From Pedobacter sp. Leaf41 (GTDB taxonomy: Bacteria; Bacteroidota; Bacteroidia; Sphingobacteriales; Sphingobacteriaceae), in NCBI RefSeq assembly GCF_001422545.1, contig NZ_LMLE01000012.1:57179-121178 (forward strand): a stretch of 64,000 nucleotides of DNA, read 5' to 3'. The notes below the pieces were generated by a model, which was not told where the DNA came from, searched no databases, and saw nothing but the letters and a program-made list of their open reading frames with translations. Numbering within the stretch: position 1 is the first letter of the stretch; each line of letters starts with the position of its first letter. This document shows positions 53,857-63,339 of the stretch, one piece after another. The translations under genes and the position numbers were made by a program.

Positions 53857-55569
53857 TTATTGCGTAGGATTTTGTGTCAACTTACCAGGATAAGCGTTGA
53901 TTGCACTTTGAGGGATATAATAAACAACTCTAAAATCGCTTGCCTGTACATCAACCGTCTGATTTTGAGGTCCTGGATATCTGCGTACCAAGGGTTTACC
54001 ATTGCGAAATACATCAAAGCTTCTTTCGGCCTGATAAGCTAATTCCAGTTGTCTTTCTTTATCGATCAAATCGCCGGCGTTGGCCGATGTTAATGCACTA
54101 TAGCCCCCGTTAACAATAGAACGCGTTCTGATCAGATTTAAATCCACAAGGGCATCACTATAACGCTGCAATTTAGCGTAAGCTTCTGCCCGGTTCAAAT
54201 ATATTTCTCCAAGCCGGCTAATCACTGGCGAGTGGAGGTGTGAATTTTCTCCCTCTCGAGAATCCTTTACGATATAAAATTGTGGATATACCCGGTTTAA
54301 ACTAATAAATAAATCGATCACTCCGGTATAAGTTTTGCCGTTTTTGTAATTGATACTGTAAATTTCCTGGGCAGCATCTACCGGTGTTAAGGTATATACA
54401 TCCGTCCCTTCGGTGCAGGTAATGGTGCTTCCGTTTCGGATGATGTTTGCCTGAACATAATTTAAGGTATTTGCCGCATCATCTTTAATAAACCTAAAAA
54501 CTTCTGTATAAGCGCCTGAAGCATTGGTAGCATACGTGGGCTCAATAAAAGCTGCTCTGGCATCTACAATTTTATATTTTGTTGGCCGCCAGTCGTTTCT
54601 ACCGGTTTCATTTAACAAATCGATATATTTTGCACTGGCGTACATCTCGCCCCAACCCTGACCACCGATATTGGCATACATCCCGCCAATGCCATAAAAA
54701 TGATCTGATCCGGAAAATTCAGAAGCTACCCTTTTAATTGCGAAGATGGTTTCTCTATTGTTTTCTGGCAAAAAGGTATTGTATTTCATAAAATCTGCTC
54801 TAGGCAAAAGGCTATATCGGCTGGTAGCGTTAATCACTTTTGTGGCATAATCTACCGACAATTGTGCATAAGTTTGATTGGGACTTTGATAGGTTCCACT
54901 CATATACAAATAAACCCTGGAAAGCAAAGCCTGAGCAGCCTCTTTGGAAGCGAAAATAGATCCTTTATTGATATTGATCAGCTCTTCTGCCTTTTTCAGA
55001 TCTGCAATAACCTGCTCGTAAGTAGCTTTAACGGTCGATCTGTCGGGCAAAGTTAAATTAATCACATCCGGAGGAGTTCCATTTACAATTGGCACGCCGA
55101 GGTTAGTTTCCGGATTTTGATAATATGGTCGGCCATAAGCCCGCACAAGGTAAAAATATACCATGCCACGAATAAAATAACATTCGCCTAGCTTACTATC
55201 TAACGTAGTGCTTTTGCCTTGAGGGATGATATTGATAATATTTGAAGCTTGGGCGATAGCTTTGTATCCACTATCCCAAAAAGTAGATAATCTTGCGTTA
55301 TTGGGCGTTCTGGCAAAGGAGATAAATTCATAAAAAGGATCTGTAGAAGAACCGCGGATCATGATGTTGTCTCCAGCATATTCACCTAACCGATGCATCG
55401 GATCAGACCAGGCCTTTAACTGGGCATAGGTTCCGTTAAGTAATGCGTCTATTGACTCTTCCGGATTATTATTTATCTTTTCTGACTGCAAGGAACCAAA
55501 AGGTTCTCTATCGATTTTGCAGGATGAGATGGCAATCACCGCCAACAATATGATTATGATCTTTTTCAT
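53857..55569 (-). CDS. SusD/RagB family outer-membrane lipoprotein
   Basis: 570 residues from the ATG at 55569; a further 11 codons upstream are open, but the signal peptide begins here. MKKIIIILLAVIAISSC is a lipoprotein signal with the lipobox Cys. The mature part has TPR-like helical motifs (GKSTTLDSKLGECYFIRGMV; YLNRAEAYAKLQRYSDALVD), and the C-terminal LAYQAERSFDVFRNGKPL is typical of the SusD family. It caps the SusC channel and binds glycan at the surface. It starts 10 bp after susC and ends the operon. Confidence 0.9.
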   Translation of the reverse strand: MKKIIIILLAVIAISSCKIDREPFGSLQSEKINNNPEESIDALLNGTYAQLKAWSDPMHRLGEYAGDNIMIRGSSTDPFYEFISFARTPNNARLSTFWDSGYKAIAQASNIINIIPQGKSTTLDSKLGECYFIRGMVYFYLVRAYGRPYYQNPETNLGVPIVNGTPPDVINLTLPDRSTVKATYEQVIADLKKAEELININKGSIFASKEAAQALLSRVYLYMSGTYQSPNQTYAQLSVDYATKVINATSRYSLLPRADFMKYNTFLPENNRETIFAIKRVASEFSGSDHFYGIGGMYANIGGQGWGEMYASAKYIDLLNETGRNDWRPTKYKIVDARAAFIEPTYATNASGAYTEVFRFIKDDAANTLNYVQANIIRNGSTITCTEGTDVYTLTPVDAAQEIYSINYKNGKTYTGVIDLFISLNRVYPQFYIVKDSREGENSHLHSPVISRLGEIYLNRAEAYAKLQRYSDALVDLNLIRTRSIVNGGYSALTSANAGDLIDKERQLELAYQAERSFDVFRNGKPLVRRYPGPQNQTVDVQASDFRVVYYIPQSAINAYPGKLTQNPTQ

Positions 55570-55579
55570 TTTGTAATGA

Positions 55580-58500
55580 TTAGAATGAAACATTAATACC
55601 AAACATGAATTTCCTGGTCATTGGGTACACCGAAGGCCCCGCGGTAAACAAAACGCTTCCGTCAGACTCGCTAACAGGTATCTCGGGATCTACACCCGAA
55701 TATTTAGTGATGACAAATAGGTTCTCTCCGGAAATAAAAGCCCTCAGATTTTTGATTTTATACTTTTTTAAATCAAAATTATAACCCAAAGCCAACGAGC
55801 GCATTCTGAAAAAATCATTGCTTTCGATATACCTTGACGAGACTAAATTTCCTTTATCCTGGTTATTGTAACGCGCAACCGGATGTGTGGCGATGTCTCC
55901 TGGTTTTTGCCATCGCGACCAACCTTCCATCAATACCATTTGGTTTCTATCGGTATAGGTACCATCGGCATCATATTCCTGACGCGAATAGTTATAAACC
56001 TTACCGCCCAATGAGTAACCAAACACTGCGTTTAAATCAAAATTTTTATGCTTCAAATAAGTAGTAATCCCTCCGAATAAATCGGGAGAAGCCTTATCCA
56101 ATTTTTCATCGGTAGCTTTTGAATAATCTGAGGTAGTTGTTCTGGAAAGCTCGTTTCCTTGAGCATCTCTTGTTACAGTATACCAGGTTGGCTTACCATC
56201 AGCCGGATTTACGCCCGCCCATTCTTTCATATAATAAGTATCAACTGGCAGGCCAATCTGAATTATCCTGTTTGCTGAGCCTGCAATACCAGCACCATCG
56301 CCCACTATTAGGGGTTTTGCAGTATAGCTTCCGTCTGGATTGCGGGTTTTATAAATATCAGTCAATTTGTTTTTATTATGGCCAAGATTTACATCCAAGC
56401 TCCAGGTAAAATCTTTAGTTCTAAAAATATCTCCTCCCAGGGCAACCTCAATACCTTTATTGCTCATTTTACCAATATTCTGTGTGATACTGGTAATTCC
56501 GGTCAAGCCAGAGATGGGCACGTTATATAAGATATTATCTGTTTTCTTGATGTAATAATCTACAGTCAATCTAGCTCTATTGTTAAAAGCATTCACATCC
56601 AATCCCAAGCCACTGGTGTACGTTTCTTCCCAGGTTAAATTTTGATTACCTATTTGACTAATTAACAATCCAGGAATACCATTATAACCAGCTGCTGGAT
56701 TTACGGCATACAAATCAAATTGCGGATACAAACTGGCCGGACGATTACCCACCGAGCCATAGGCAGCACGAATTTTCAGCATGTCGATGTACTTCGCTTT
56801 GAACCATTCCTCTCTGCTGATGTTCCATCCACCACTTACAGAGAAGAAATTGCCGTATTTCTTTCCAAAATTTGAAGCACCATCTCTACGAAGCGATACC
56901 TGTGCTAAATACCTGCCATCATAATCATAATTGGAATTGAACAACATAGATTGTACCGCCCACTGATTAATCCCTCCTCTGGTTCGCTCTGGCTTTGCGG
57001 TTACATCCAGCACTTCAAATCCAGGAACAATACCTGTACCATAAGCATCCAAAGTTTTACTACTGAAATCGTTAAACTCATAGCCTGCCAATGCATTTAG
57101 GTTATGCTTTCCCCAGTTATTGGTATAGCGCAAAATCTGGTTGGTATACCTTCTTGTGTATTCCGAACGGTAATCGGTTACCCTTCCGTTTACACTTAAA
57201 CCGCCATTAGATCGGGGATCGGTATAACCTGCGGCAGCATAACTATTGTAGCGGTAATTATTAACTGATGCAAAAGTAAGGTTCTTGGTAATTTTAATAT
57301 CGAAATCTAAATTCCCCATAAATTCATAGTTTACATTCGAGCCTTTATTCCATTGCAAATCGTATAAATAGTTTGTGCTGGCAGTGTTTACCCATAGCGG
57401 TGAGCGGTGAGGCACTAAATTTCCGTTAGCATCGAAGGCGCTATCCCAAGGTAAATTCGAGTAAATAGAGGTTACCGAATATTGCCGATCAGAAACACTA
57501 CGTCTTGATCCTACCAGAGATGGCTTTACCGTTAACCATGAAAAAGGCATATAAGTGGTATTTAATCTGAAATTATAACGTTCGTAGTCGTAACCTCTGA
57601 TTGCGCCAGATTCATCGTAATAACCCACAGACAAAAACGATTGCAGCTTTTCTGTTCCTCCCTGAAGCGAAACATTATGATTTTGGTTGAAGCCTTTCTT
57701 TGTAGCTAAATCCCACCAGTCAAAATTACTGTCACGCAAATCGGGTTTCCATCGTGGAAAGCTGATGGTATTCGCATTTGCGAAAGAGGCAAAATAATCA
57801 TACAGTTCTGCTCCATCCATCATTTTCAGGTTCCCGTTGGTTAACTGGTTTACCCCTGTTCGAGAACTCACATCAACTGTCATCTGACCAGATTTAGCTC
57901 TTTTTGTAGTGACTACAATAACGCCGTTGGCTCCTTGAGAACCGTATATGGCTGTCGAAGCAGCATCTTTTAGAACTGTGATCGATTCGATATCTTCCGG
58001 GTTAAGCTCCCCAGGGCTTGAGCCAACAATAACTCCATCGAGTACCCACAATGGATTGGTTGTCCCATTTAAGGTGGCCTGACCGCGAATAATTACCGCA
58101 GCTGTTGCTCCCGGCTTACCAGAACCTGGTGCAACAAATAAACCAGGCGCTTTTCCGGCTAATAGGTTTTGTACATTCGGAGAAGTCACATTTTTTAGTT
58201 TGTCGGCACTGATGGTACTTAATGCGCCCGTTAAACTTTGGCGTTTTTGTACGCTATACCCTACCACTACAAGCTCGCTAAGTGTTTCCGCAGATTCCGA
58301 AAGCGTAACTATACCAACAGAGGTTCCGCTGATGGTCACTTCTTTACTGGCAAAACCAATTGAGCTGATTACCAGCGTTTCCCCAGCTTTTGCTTCGATA
58401 CTGAAAACCCCCAAATTATTTGATGAAGTTACACGGTTTGTTCCTTTAACTGTGATGCTGGCACCTGGAATGACGCCTCCTTTCGCATCTTTTACCGTTC

Positions 58501-58732
58501 CGGTAATGGCTTCAAATGCTGAAGTTTCAATGGAATTGGTTGAGGTATGTTCTAAATCATTTGTTGCCTTGTTCAGTGCAAAATGATGCGATATGCTCGC
58601 TGGTTTTAATTTCGCAGTTAGTGGCGTTTCTGCATGAGCGGTAATGGATGTACCCCATTCAAATAGGGTCAATATCACCACTATGGCAAAAAATCGCATT
58701 TTGCCTGGTTTCTGGTTAGTTGTTAGTTTCAT
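55580..58732 (-). CDS. SusC/RagA family TonB-linked outer-membrane transporter
   Basis: 1050 residues. A signal-peptide-like N terminus ends near residue 33 (AHAETP). A carboxypeptidase-regulatory-like domain spans about 75-150 (ITGTVKDAKGGVIPGASITV). The plug follows with the SusC signature (PLWVLDGVIVG, then SITVLKDAASTAIYGSQGAN). A large beta-barrel ends in FGINVSF. With SusD it takes up an oligosaccharide through the outer membrane using TonB energy. The operon also has a GH109-like enzyme and a sugar kinase, which suggests an N-acetylhexosamine glycan. Confidence 0.95.
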   Translation of the reverse strand: MKLTTNQKPGKMRFFAIVVILTLFEWGTSITAHAETPLTAKLKPASISHHFALNKATNDLEHTSTNSIETSAFEAITGTVKDAKGGVIPGASITVKGTNRVTSSNNLGVFSIEAKAGETLVISSIGFASKEVTISGTSVGIVTLSESAETLSELVVVGYSVQKRQSLTGALSTISADKLKNVTSPNVQNLLAGKAPGLFVAPGSGKPGATAAVIIRGQATLNGTTNPLWVLDGVIVGSSPGELNPEDIESITVLKDAASTAIYGSQGANGVIVVTTKRAKSGQMTVDVSSRTGVNQLTNGNLKMMDGAELYDYFASFANANTISFPRWKPDLRDSNFDWWDLATKKGFNQNHNVSLQGGTEKLQSFLSVGYYDESGAIRGYDYERYNFRLNTTYMPFSWLTVKPSLVGSRRSVSDRQYSVTSIYSNLPWDSAFDANGNLVPHRSPLWVNTASTNYLYDLQWNKGSNVNYEFMGNLDFDIKITKNLTFASVNNYRYNSYAAAGYTDPRSNGGLSVNGRVTDYRSEYTRRYTNQILRYTNNWGKHNLNALAGYEFNDFSSKTLDAYGTGIVPGFEVLDVTAKPERTRGGINQWAVQSMLFNSNYDYDGRYLAQVSLRRDGASNFGKKYGNFFSVSGGWNISREEWFKAKYIDMLKIRAAYGSVGNRPASLYPQFDLYAVNPAAGYNGIPGLLISQIGNQNLTWEETYTSGLGLDVNAFNNRARLTVDYYIKKTDNILYNVPISGLTGITSITQNIGKMSNKGIEVALGGDIFRTKDFTWSLDVNLGHNKNKLTDIYKTRNPDGSYTAKPLIVGDGAGIAGSANRIIQIGLPVDTYYMKEWAGVNPADGKPTWYTVTRDAQGNELSRTTTSDYSKATDEKLDKASPDLFGGITTYLKHKNFDLNAVFGYSLGGKVYNYSRQEYDADGTYTDRNQMVLMEGWSRWQKPGDIATHPVARYNNQDKGNLVSSRYIESNDFFRMRSLALGYNFDLKKYKIKNLRAFISGENLFVITKYSGVDPEIPVSESDGSVLFTAGPSVYPMTRKFMFGINVSF

Positions 58733-58787
58733 TTAGTTAGGGTTTTGTTGGAAAGGTTTAGTCAATTTTTCGGATTACATTTCATTT

Positions 58788-59891
58788 TTACGTTTGATCT
58801 TCATCATCATTATTTTCGCTAATTTTTATCTGCCTGAGGTTTTTATCCTGGATAATTTCCTCGAACCGAGGAATGCTATCGATATATTGATTCAATAAAT
58901 GGATCTGGTTTTGTGCCCTGTTCAGGTTATGATTTGGATAAGCGGCACCATAATAAATATCTCCATTTAAGAAGTCGGTTAAGAAGCGTAGTGCCTGCAT
59001 AAAAATCATAAATTGACCCGAATAGATGAATAATTGCTGCTCTGAAGGCTTTAATACAGGGCCCATTTCGCTCATGTATCCACTATAAATCGCTTCGAAA
59101 ATGTCAATGCGAACAGCGATCAGGTTAAAATCGGTTTCCTCTTCAGTTACCGGTGAGAGATAAGTCCGCATCATATCTCCTACATCGCTTATGAAATAGC
59201 CTGGCATAAGCGTATCTAAATCAATGATGCACATTCCAAGTCCGGTGTCTTCGTGTAGCAATACATTGCTTATTTTCGTATCATGATGGAATGTTCTGAT
59301 TTTGAGAATATCAGCTTTTAGGATATCATTATACCGATCAGCAATATCCATGTGCCTATTAAGTTCTGCGATTGCACCTGCTGCCAATGATAATCTTGTA
59401 TCATCGGCAAGTTCTACAGCTTTTTGATACTGACTCACCCGCAGATTTAAATTATGGAAGTCTGGAAGAGAGACACTTAAACTTGAGGCATCAAAATCGT
59501 TCAGCAGGCAGGTAAATTTCCCAAACTGCTTCGCTGCTTCATAGGCTTGTTTAGCATGCTCTACCTTCTCAATAGTGATTGATTTCTGAATGAAAGGGAA
59601 ACATCTGAAAGCAAATCCATCAATATGCAGCACAGATTGGCCGGCAGTAGTTTTAACTGGCCCCACGAATAAATATTCTGGTGCCTTTTTTTCGAGATAA
59701 TGCTGCAAACGAACAATGTTATCGATGATTTTTTCGGGTGCAGCAAAAATATCAGTATTGATTTGCTGAAGAATAAAATCTCCAGCAACGGTACTAACCT
59801 TCCAGGTGTTATTAATTAAACCTCCGCCAAAAAGACGGTACTTTGTTTCAGATCCGTCCAGACCAAACGCCTTGAGAACTTCTAGTATCAT
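58788..59891 (-). CDS. Sugar 1-kinase-like phosphotransferase (N-acetylhexosamine kinase-like)
   Basis: 367 residues, aminoglycoside-phosphotransferase/choline-kinase fold. The glycine-rich loop is YRLFGGGLINNTWKV; the catalytic loop is TFHHDTKISNVLL; metal site CIIDLDTLMPG. This order and spacing fit N-acetylhexosamine 1-kinases (NahK), which phosphorylate GlcNAc or GalNAc at C1. Confident for the fold, less so for the substrate. It is in the operon with a GH109-like enzyme, whose family releases GalNAc, so the pair would form a short catabolic route. Confidence 0.7.
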   Translation of the reverse strand: MILEVLKAFGLDGSETKYRLFGGGLINNTWKVSTVAGDFILQQINTDIFAAPEKIIDNIVRLQHYLEKKAPEYLFVGPVKTTAGQSVLHIDGFAFRCFPFIQKSITIEKVEHAKQAYEAAKQFGKFTCLLNDFDASSLSVSLPDFHNLNLRVSQYQKAVELADDTRLSLAAGAIAELNRHMDIADRYNDILKADILKIRTFHHDTKISNVLLHEDTGLGMCIIDLDTLMPGYFISDVGDMMRTYLSPVTEEETDFNLIAVRIDIFEAIYSGYMSEMGPVLKPSEQQLFIYSGQFMIFMQALRFLTDFLNGDIYYGAAYPNHNLNRAQNQIHLLNQYIDSIPRFEEIIQDKNLRQIKISENNDDEDQT

Positions 59892-59941
59892 ATTATGTAT
59901 TACTGATTTTTTATTATTGACTGAAAGACCGGCATAAGCGA

Positions 59942-61294
59942 CTAAAAACCACTATCATCTAATGCGAAAACATTTTTCCGATCTTTCCATTTTCCTTTTG
60001 TGAAATCAGGAAATTTTTGAGGCATATTACCTTCTTTTAAAGATTTGGTAGAAAGCGGGGTAATTACGCTCATGGTTACGGAGTCGTAAACATCAATTGG
60101 CGTTTGCCTTTTTTGTTTTACCGCCTGAATAAATCCATTGAACACAAACCAATCCATTCCTCCGTGGCCAGCTCCAACGGCTTCTTTCTCATATTTTTTC
60201 CAAAGTGGATGATCATATTTTTCAAACCATTCTTTTACTGGTTCCCATTTGTGATCGCCTTTTGAGTTTTTTTCTATGTAAATCGACTTGTTCACATCCA
60301 TCCAAATTCCATCTGTACCTTGTACCCTAAAACCGATAGAATATGGGCGAGGTAAGTGGACATCATGGCTAAGCATTACGGTTTCGCCATTGGCGCAGTT
60401 GATGAGCGTGGTGGTAACATCTCCATTTTTGTAATTGATTTTAGCGTTTGGATGCCCTGGAGACATATCTTCAACATACGCAGGTAAACCTCTGGCTTTT
60501 GAACTGAATGACACGAGATTGGTGAAGCGATTGCCACGGTTGATATCTGCATACTGGATTATTGGACCAGCACCATGGGTTGGATATAGATCTCCGTCCT
60601 GATCAATATTAAATTGGGTACGCCATTGCGCTTCACTTCTGGCATTGGGCCCGAACTCCACTCCACCGCCATAATAGTCTTTTCCATTATTGAAAAGCAC
60701 ATTTCTAAGGTTATGTTGATAGCCCCCTTCCAGGTGAATAAGTTCTCCAAAAATTCCCTGCCTAACCATGTTCAAAGCAGCCATTACATCCCGCCTGTAA
60801 CACACGTTTTCCAGCGTCATGTATGGCATCCCCGTTTTTTCAGATGTATTTACAATGTCCCAATGGTCTTGTACCGTTAGGCCTGCAATCACCTCGCAAC
60901 CCACATATTTACCAGTTTTCATTGCATCAACCGCCTGGTCTTTATGGAATTGCCAAGGGGTAGCAATAATTACGGCGTCGATATCTTTTATCTCCAGAAG
61001 TTTTTTATAAGCATCAACACCGCCTGTAAATTCTTTGGCTGCAGGCCTGCCGGCTTTAGCAATTGCAGATCTACATATTTTCAGTGAGCTTTCCTGAGTA
61101 TCGCAGATCGCTACAATCTCTACATCGTCGCGTAAAAGTCCTTCAGAAATGTGACTCATTCCCCTGGCCCCGACACCAATGTAACCAAGCTTTACCTTAT
61201 TGTTATCTGATTTTGCAAAAAGTGTTCCGCCTGGTAAAATCGTAAGCCCAGCGGCAGTTAAAGTGCTGTTTTTAATAAAATCTCTACGCTCCAT
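59942..61294 (-). CDS. Gfo/Idh/MocA-type enzyme, GH109 alpha-N-acetylgalactosaminidase-like
   Basis: 450 residues. A Tat-like signal RRDFIKNSTLTAAG opens the protein; mature NAD-binding VKLGYIGVGARGMSHI follows. Three traits point to GH109 rather than a simple dehydrogenase: YPTHGAGPIIQYADINRGNR, GHGGMDWFV, and the VYDSVTMSVITPLS segment. GH109 enzymes use bound NAD+ for hydrolysis of terminal alpha-GalNAc by an elimination-addition mechanism. It heads the minus-strand operon with the kinase, SusC and SusD and probably acts in the periplasm. Substrate is inferred. Confidence 0.75.
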   Translation of the reverse strand: MERRDFIKNSTLTAAGLTILPGGTLFAKSDNNKVKLGYIGVGARGMSHISEGLLRDDVEIVAICDTQESSLKICRSAIAKAGRPAAKEFTGGVDAYKKLLEIKDIDAVIIATPWQFHKDQAVDAMKTGKYVGCEVIAGLTVQDHWDIVNTSEKTGMPYMTLENVCYRRDVMAALNMVRQGIFGELIHLEGGYQHNLRNVLFNNGKDYYGGGVEFGPNARSEAQWRTQFNIDQDGDLYPTHGAGPIIQYADINRGNRFTNLVSFSSKARGLPAYVEDMSPGHPNAKINYKNGDVTTTLINCANGETVMLSHDVHLPRPYSIGFRVQGTDGIWMDVNKSIYIEKNSKGDHKWEPVKEWFEKYDHPLWKKYEKEAVGAGHGGMDWFVFNGFIQAVKQKRQTPIDVYDSVTMSVITPLSTKSLKEGNMPQKFPDFTKGKWKDRKNVFALDDSGF

Positions 61295-61536
61295 TATTTC
61301 TTGTTTTATTGTTATTTTAAATACTTGCTCTGTGAAGTATTTATAAAACTAGAAGCTATTGAAGCGAAAATCTAGAAAGTGAACATACAAAGCTTAAGAC
61401 AAAAGAATGTACAGTTAACTAATTTATAAACAGTTATTTACGACAGCATATTTAACAGAATGTACAGCGACTACTCGGCTGAAAATGAAAAAAAAGGATC
61501 AAGCGAAAACGAATTTGGGCTACAGCAGGAGACGAA
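61295..61536 (-). promoter_or_regulatory. Promoter region of the GH109-SusCD operon, with direct repeats
   Basis: AGAATGTACAG occurs at 61404-61414 and 61457-61467, the same orientation, 53 bp apart. No match to the full -33/-7 promoter was found; TAGTTTTA (minus strand) near 61350 is an imperfect -7 box. The repeats are candidate operator sites for the operon. Confidence 0.35.
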
Positions 61537-62856
61537 TCAATAAGAAACACGGGTTTTGAGATCGAACAATTGTGGAGACTTTGCGATTCCCACCCCATTG
61601 AAGAGAATTTTAATGCCCAGTATTTTACCAATTGACTGACTATAAGCACTATTTAGCATCAGCTTATTGTTGATAAATAACGAGACTTTCTTATTTTTTA
61701 CCAAAAGCCTTACATCTCCACCTTTGGCAAAATCGTAAGTCATTTTATTGAGGTTTTTAGAACTTCCCATGGCTTTAACTTCAGAAAAGTGATACTCAGA
61801 AAAAGCCGCACAACTAGGTTTTACCATTAAAACCCGGTGCCGGCCTTTACTTCCAAGAATGAGAATGCTCGTCTGCATACAGGCTACGCCTGGTCTGCTT
61901 TCTTCAGTTCGCAAATAGCTAGAAAATGAAAAATTATCGCCATCAACATCACTGGTATGAATATTACTAAAACCTATTAAAAATGGTTTAGAAAGGTTGA
62001 GACCTGCAGAATCTAATTGACTAGTGGAAACATAGAGACTATCTTTTGGCAACGGCCTGAGCTTGGCAATTGGAAAAGCACTCAACGAGTCGTTTCCCGA
62101 ATTTGCCACCCAACCCTTAGTTTGCATAGAAACGGTGAGGGTATCAATCGCTTTATTATGGTGCAAAAGGCGCACATGAACCACTCCTGGATTTTTGAAA
62201 AACTGTACCACTTCCTGGTTTACTTTTATCGGCGTGATGGGTCCCTCATCCATAAAATCTATGGCAAACTGGTTATCCTCGCTTAATGTTCCCTTATGCG
62301 ATAACTTAAACACAGCTGTATGCGGCACTTCCCCATTCGGATTTTCACAAAACAGCTTCACCTCGCCAGGTTCAATTTCTTCACTTTTGGTATAATATAG
62401 AAGTGCAATAGTTAAACAAACCATTAGCAGGATAGCCAGGCTAAGATAAAACCGAAATCTTTGTGTAGTAAATTTATTTTGGGATGTGGCTTCAACAGCC
62501 TTGGTATCTACGTTGAGCGTTGCCTTAGCTGCTGGCGTTTCCAACGGGGAGAAACGATTAATCAGCTCAAACTCCTGCCAATCTCTGTAGCCAATAAATT
62601 GAGCAAGGGCATCACGGGTGGCTTTTTGAGGATAGTAACGTGTTGGTGTTTTTAACCTTCCGAAGATTCTTTTGAGTGTATTTTCGCTTAAGTAAACTTT
62701 GGTTTGCCGGCCTAACTGACTGTTTAAATTATTGTAATCTGCTGATCGCCAATCTGCGATTGGTTTTGAACCCATTTTCTCTTCGATCTTCTTACAGCAT
62801 AAATCTAAGACTTCGAAGAAACGCTTGTCGTCAACCTGTTTAAGGATAGGTGTCAT
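61537..62856 (-). CDS. Single-pass membrane protein with helical N terminus and sugar-binding-like C terminus; candidate sensor
   Basis: 439 residues, not assigned to a named family. Residues about 1-100 are soluble and contain YLSENTLKRIFGRLK followed by RDALAQFIGYRDWQEF, a DNA-binding-like pattern seen in Bacteroidota regulators. One membrane segment lies at about 136-155. Residues 165-255 form a beta-rich PKD-like region (TAVFKLSHKG; VVHVRLLHHNKAIDTL), and 275-439 look like a jelly-roll/concanavalin-like domain (DGDNFSFSSYLR; VRLLVKNKKVSLFINNKLML). It is the next gene upstream of the SusCD operon, so regulation of it is a natural hypothesis; no direct evidence. Confidence 0.5.
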   Translation of the reverse strand: MTPILKQVDDKRFFEVLDLCCKKIEEKMGSKPIADWRSADYNNLNSQLGRQTKVYLSENTLKRIFGRLKTPTRYYPQKATRDALAQFIGYRDWQEFELINRFSPLETPAAKATLNVDTKAVEATSQNKFTTQRFRFYLSLAILLMVCLTIALLYYTKSEEIEPGEVKLFCENPNGEVPHTAVFKLSHKGTLSEDNQFAIDFMDEGPITPIKVNQEVVQFFKNPGVVHVRLLHHNKAIDTLTVSMQTKGWVANSGNDSLSAFPIAKLRPLPKDSLYVSTSQLDSAGLNLSKPFLIGFSNIHTSDVDGDNFSFSSYLRTEESRPGVACMQTSILILGSKGRHRVLMVKPSCAAFSEYHFSEVKAMGSSKNLNKMTYDFAKGGDVRLLVKNKKVSLFINNKLMLNSAYSQSIGKILGIKILFNGVGIAKSPQLFDLKTRVSY

Positions 62857-63106
62857 TTTTTAAGTTTTATTTGAAGCTGTTTCAAATACCTTAATAGGGT
62901 CTCAATATTTGAAAACAGCATCCAATGACTTACCTGCTAAATGACGCCAGTAAACCTGTTTACAAAAAGCCAAAGCTAGGGATCAAGGCAAATTTCAAAT
63001 AAATACGCTTCACTCAAACAACAATGCTGATTGAGAAATAGCGGATGATTTAGGTTTTTGAAATAACTTGTTGTAAGATGGTAAAAAGATCTGAAGAAAA
63101 TCAACG

Positions 63107-63116
63107 CAAACGTTTG
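63107..63116. promoter_or_regulatory. CAAACGTTTG palindrome, LacI-like operator
   Basis: Same 10-bp palindrome as at 1598-1607; 12 bases (CGCAAACGTTTG) are shared. It lies 251 bp upstream of the sensor-like gene. Confidence 0.35.
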
Positions 63117-63204
63117 TCTGTTTTTCAAAAACACCTTTAACGGTATTGAATTAATTGATGCGGGTTCGCATTAGAATATGTGTCGAGACATTTTGATAAA
63201 CCTG

Positions 63205-63271
63205 GGGCGACCACCGTAAATTATGAAAAATAAGATATCCTTATGATGAGGATATCCCAATGGTGCCGCCC
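63205..63271. repeat. Nested inverted repeat
   Basis: Outer arms GGGCG-AC-CACC (63205-63215) and GGTG-C-CGCCC (63262-63271); inner arms GATATCC (63234-63240) and GGATATC (63250-63256). The GC-rich outer stem stands out in this AT-rich region. Confidence 0.45.
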
Positions 63272-63339
63272 ATGCCGTGAATTTATTCCTGGCTTTTTGC
63301 CCAATTAGGGCTTCTTCGGTTTTTATTATTCGATTAATT

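Larger units (their letters stand above)
62857..63339. other. 483-bp intergenic region with LacI-like site and nested inverted repeat
   Basis: No gene is supported. CAAACGTTTG lies at 63107-63116 and a nested inverted repeat at 63205-63271. A minus-strand open frame at 63171-63410 overlaps the GNAT gene's 3' end in another frame and is a shadow. Confidence 0.5.

Noticed and set aside
59942..61294. Plain inositol or glucose dehydrogenase for the Gfo/Idh/MocA-type gene
   Set aside because: Tat-like signal, YPTHG block and GHGGMD motif match GH109; a dehydrogenase remains possible but less likely.
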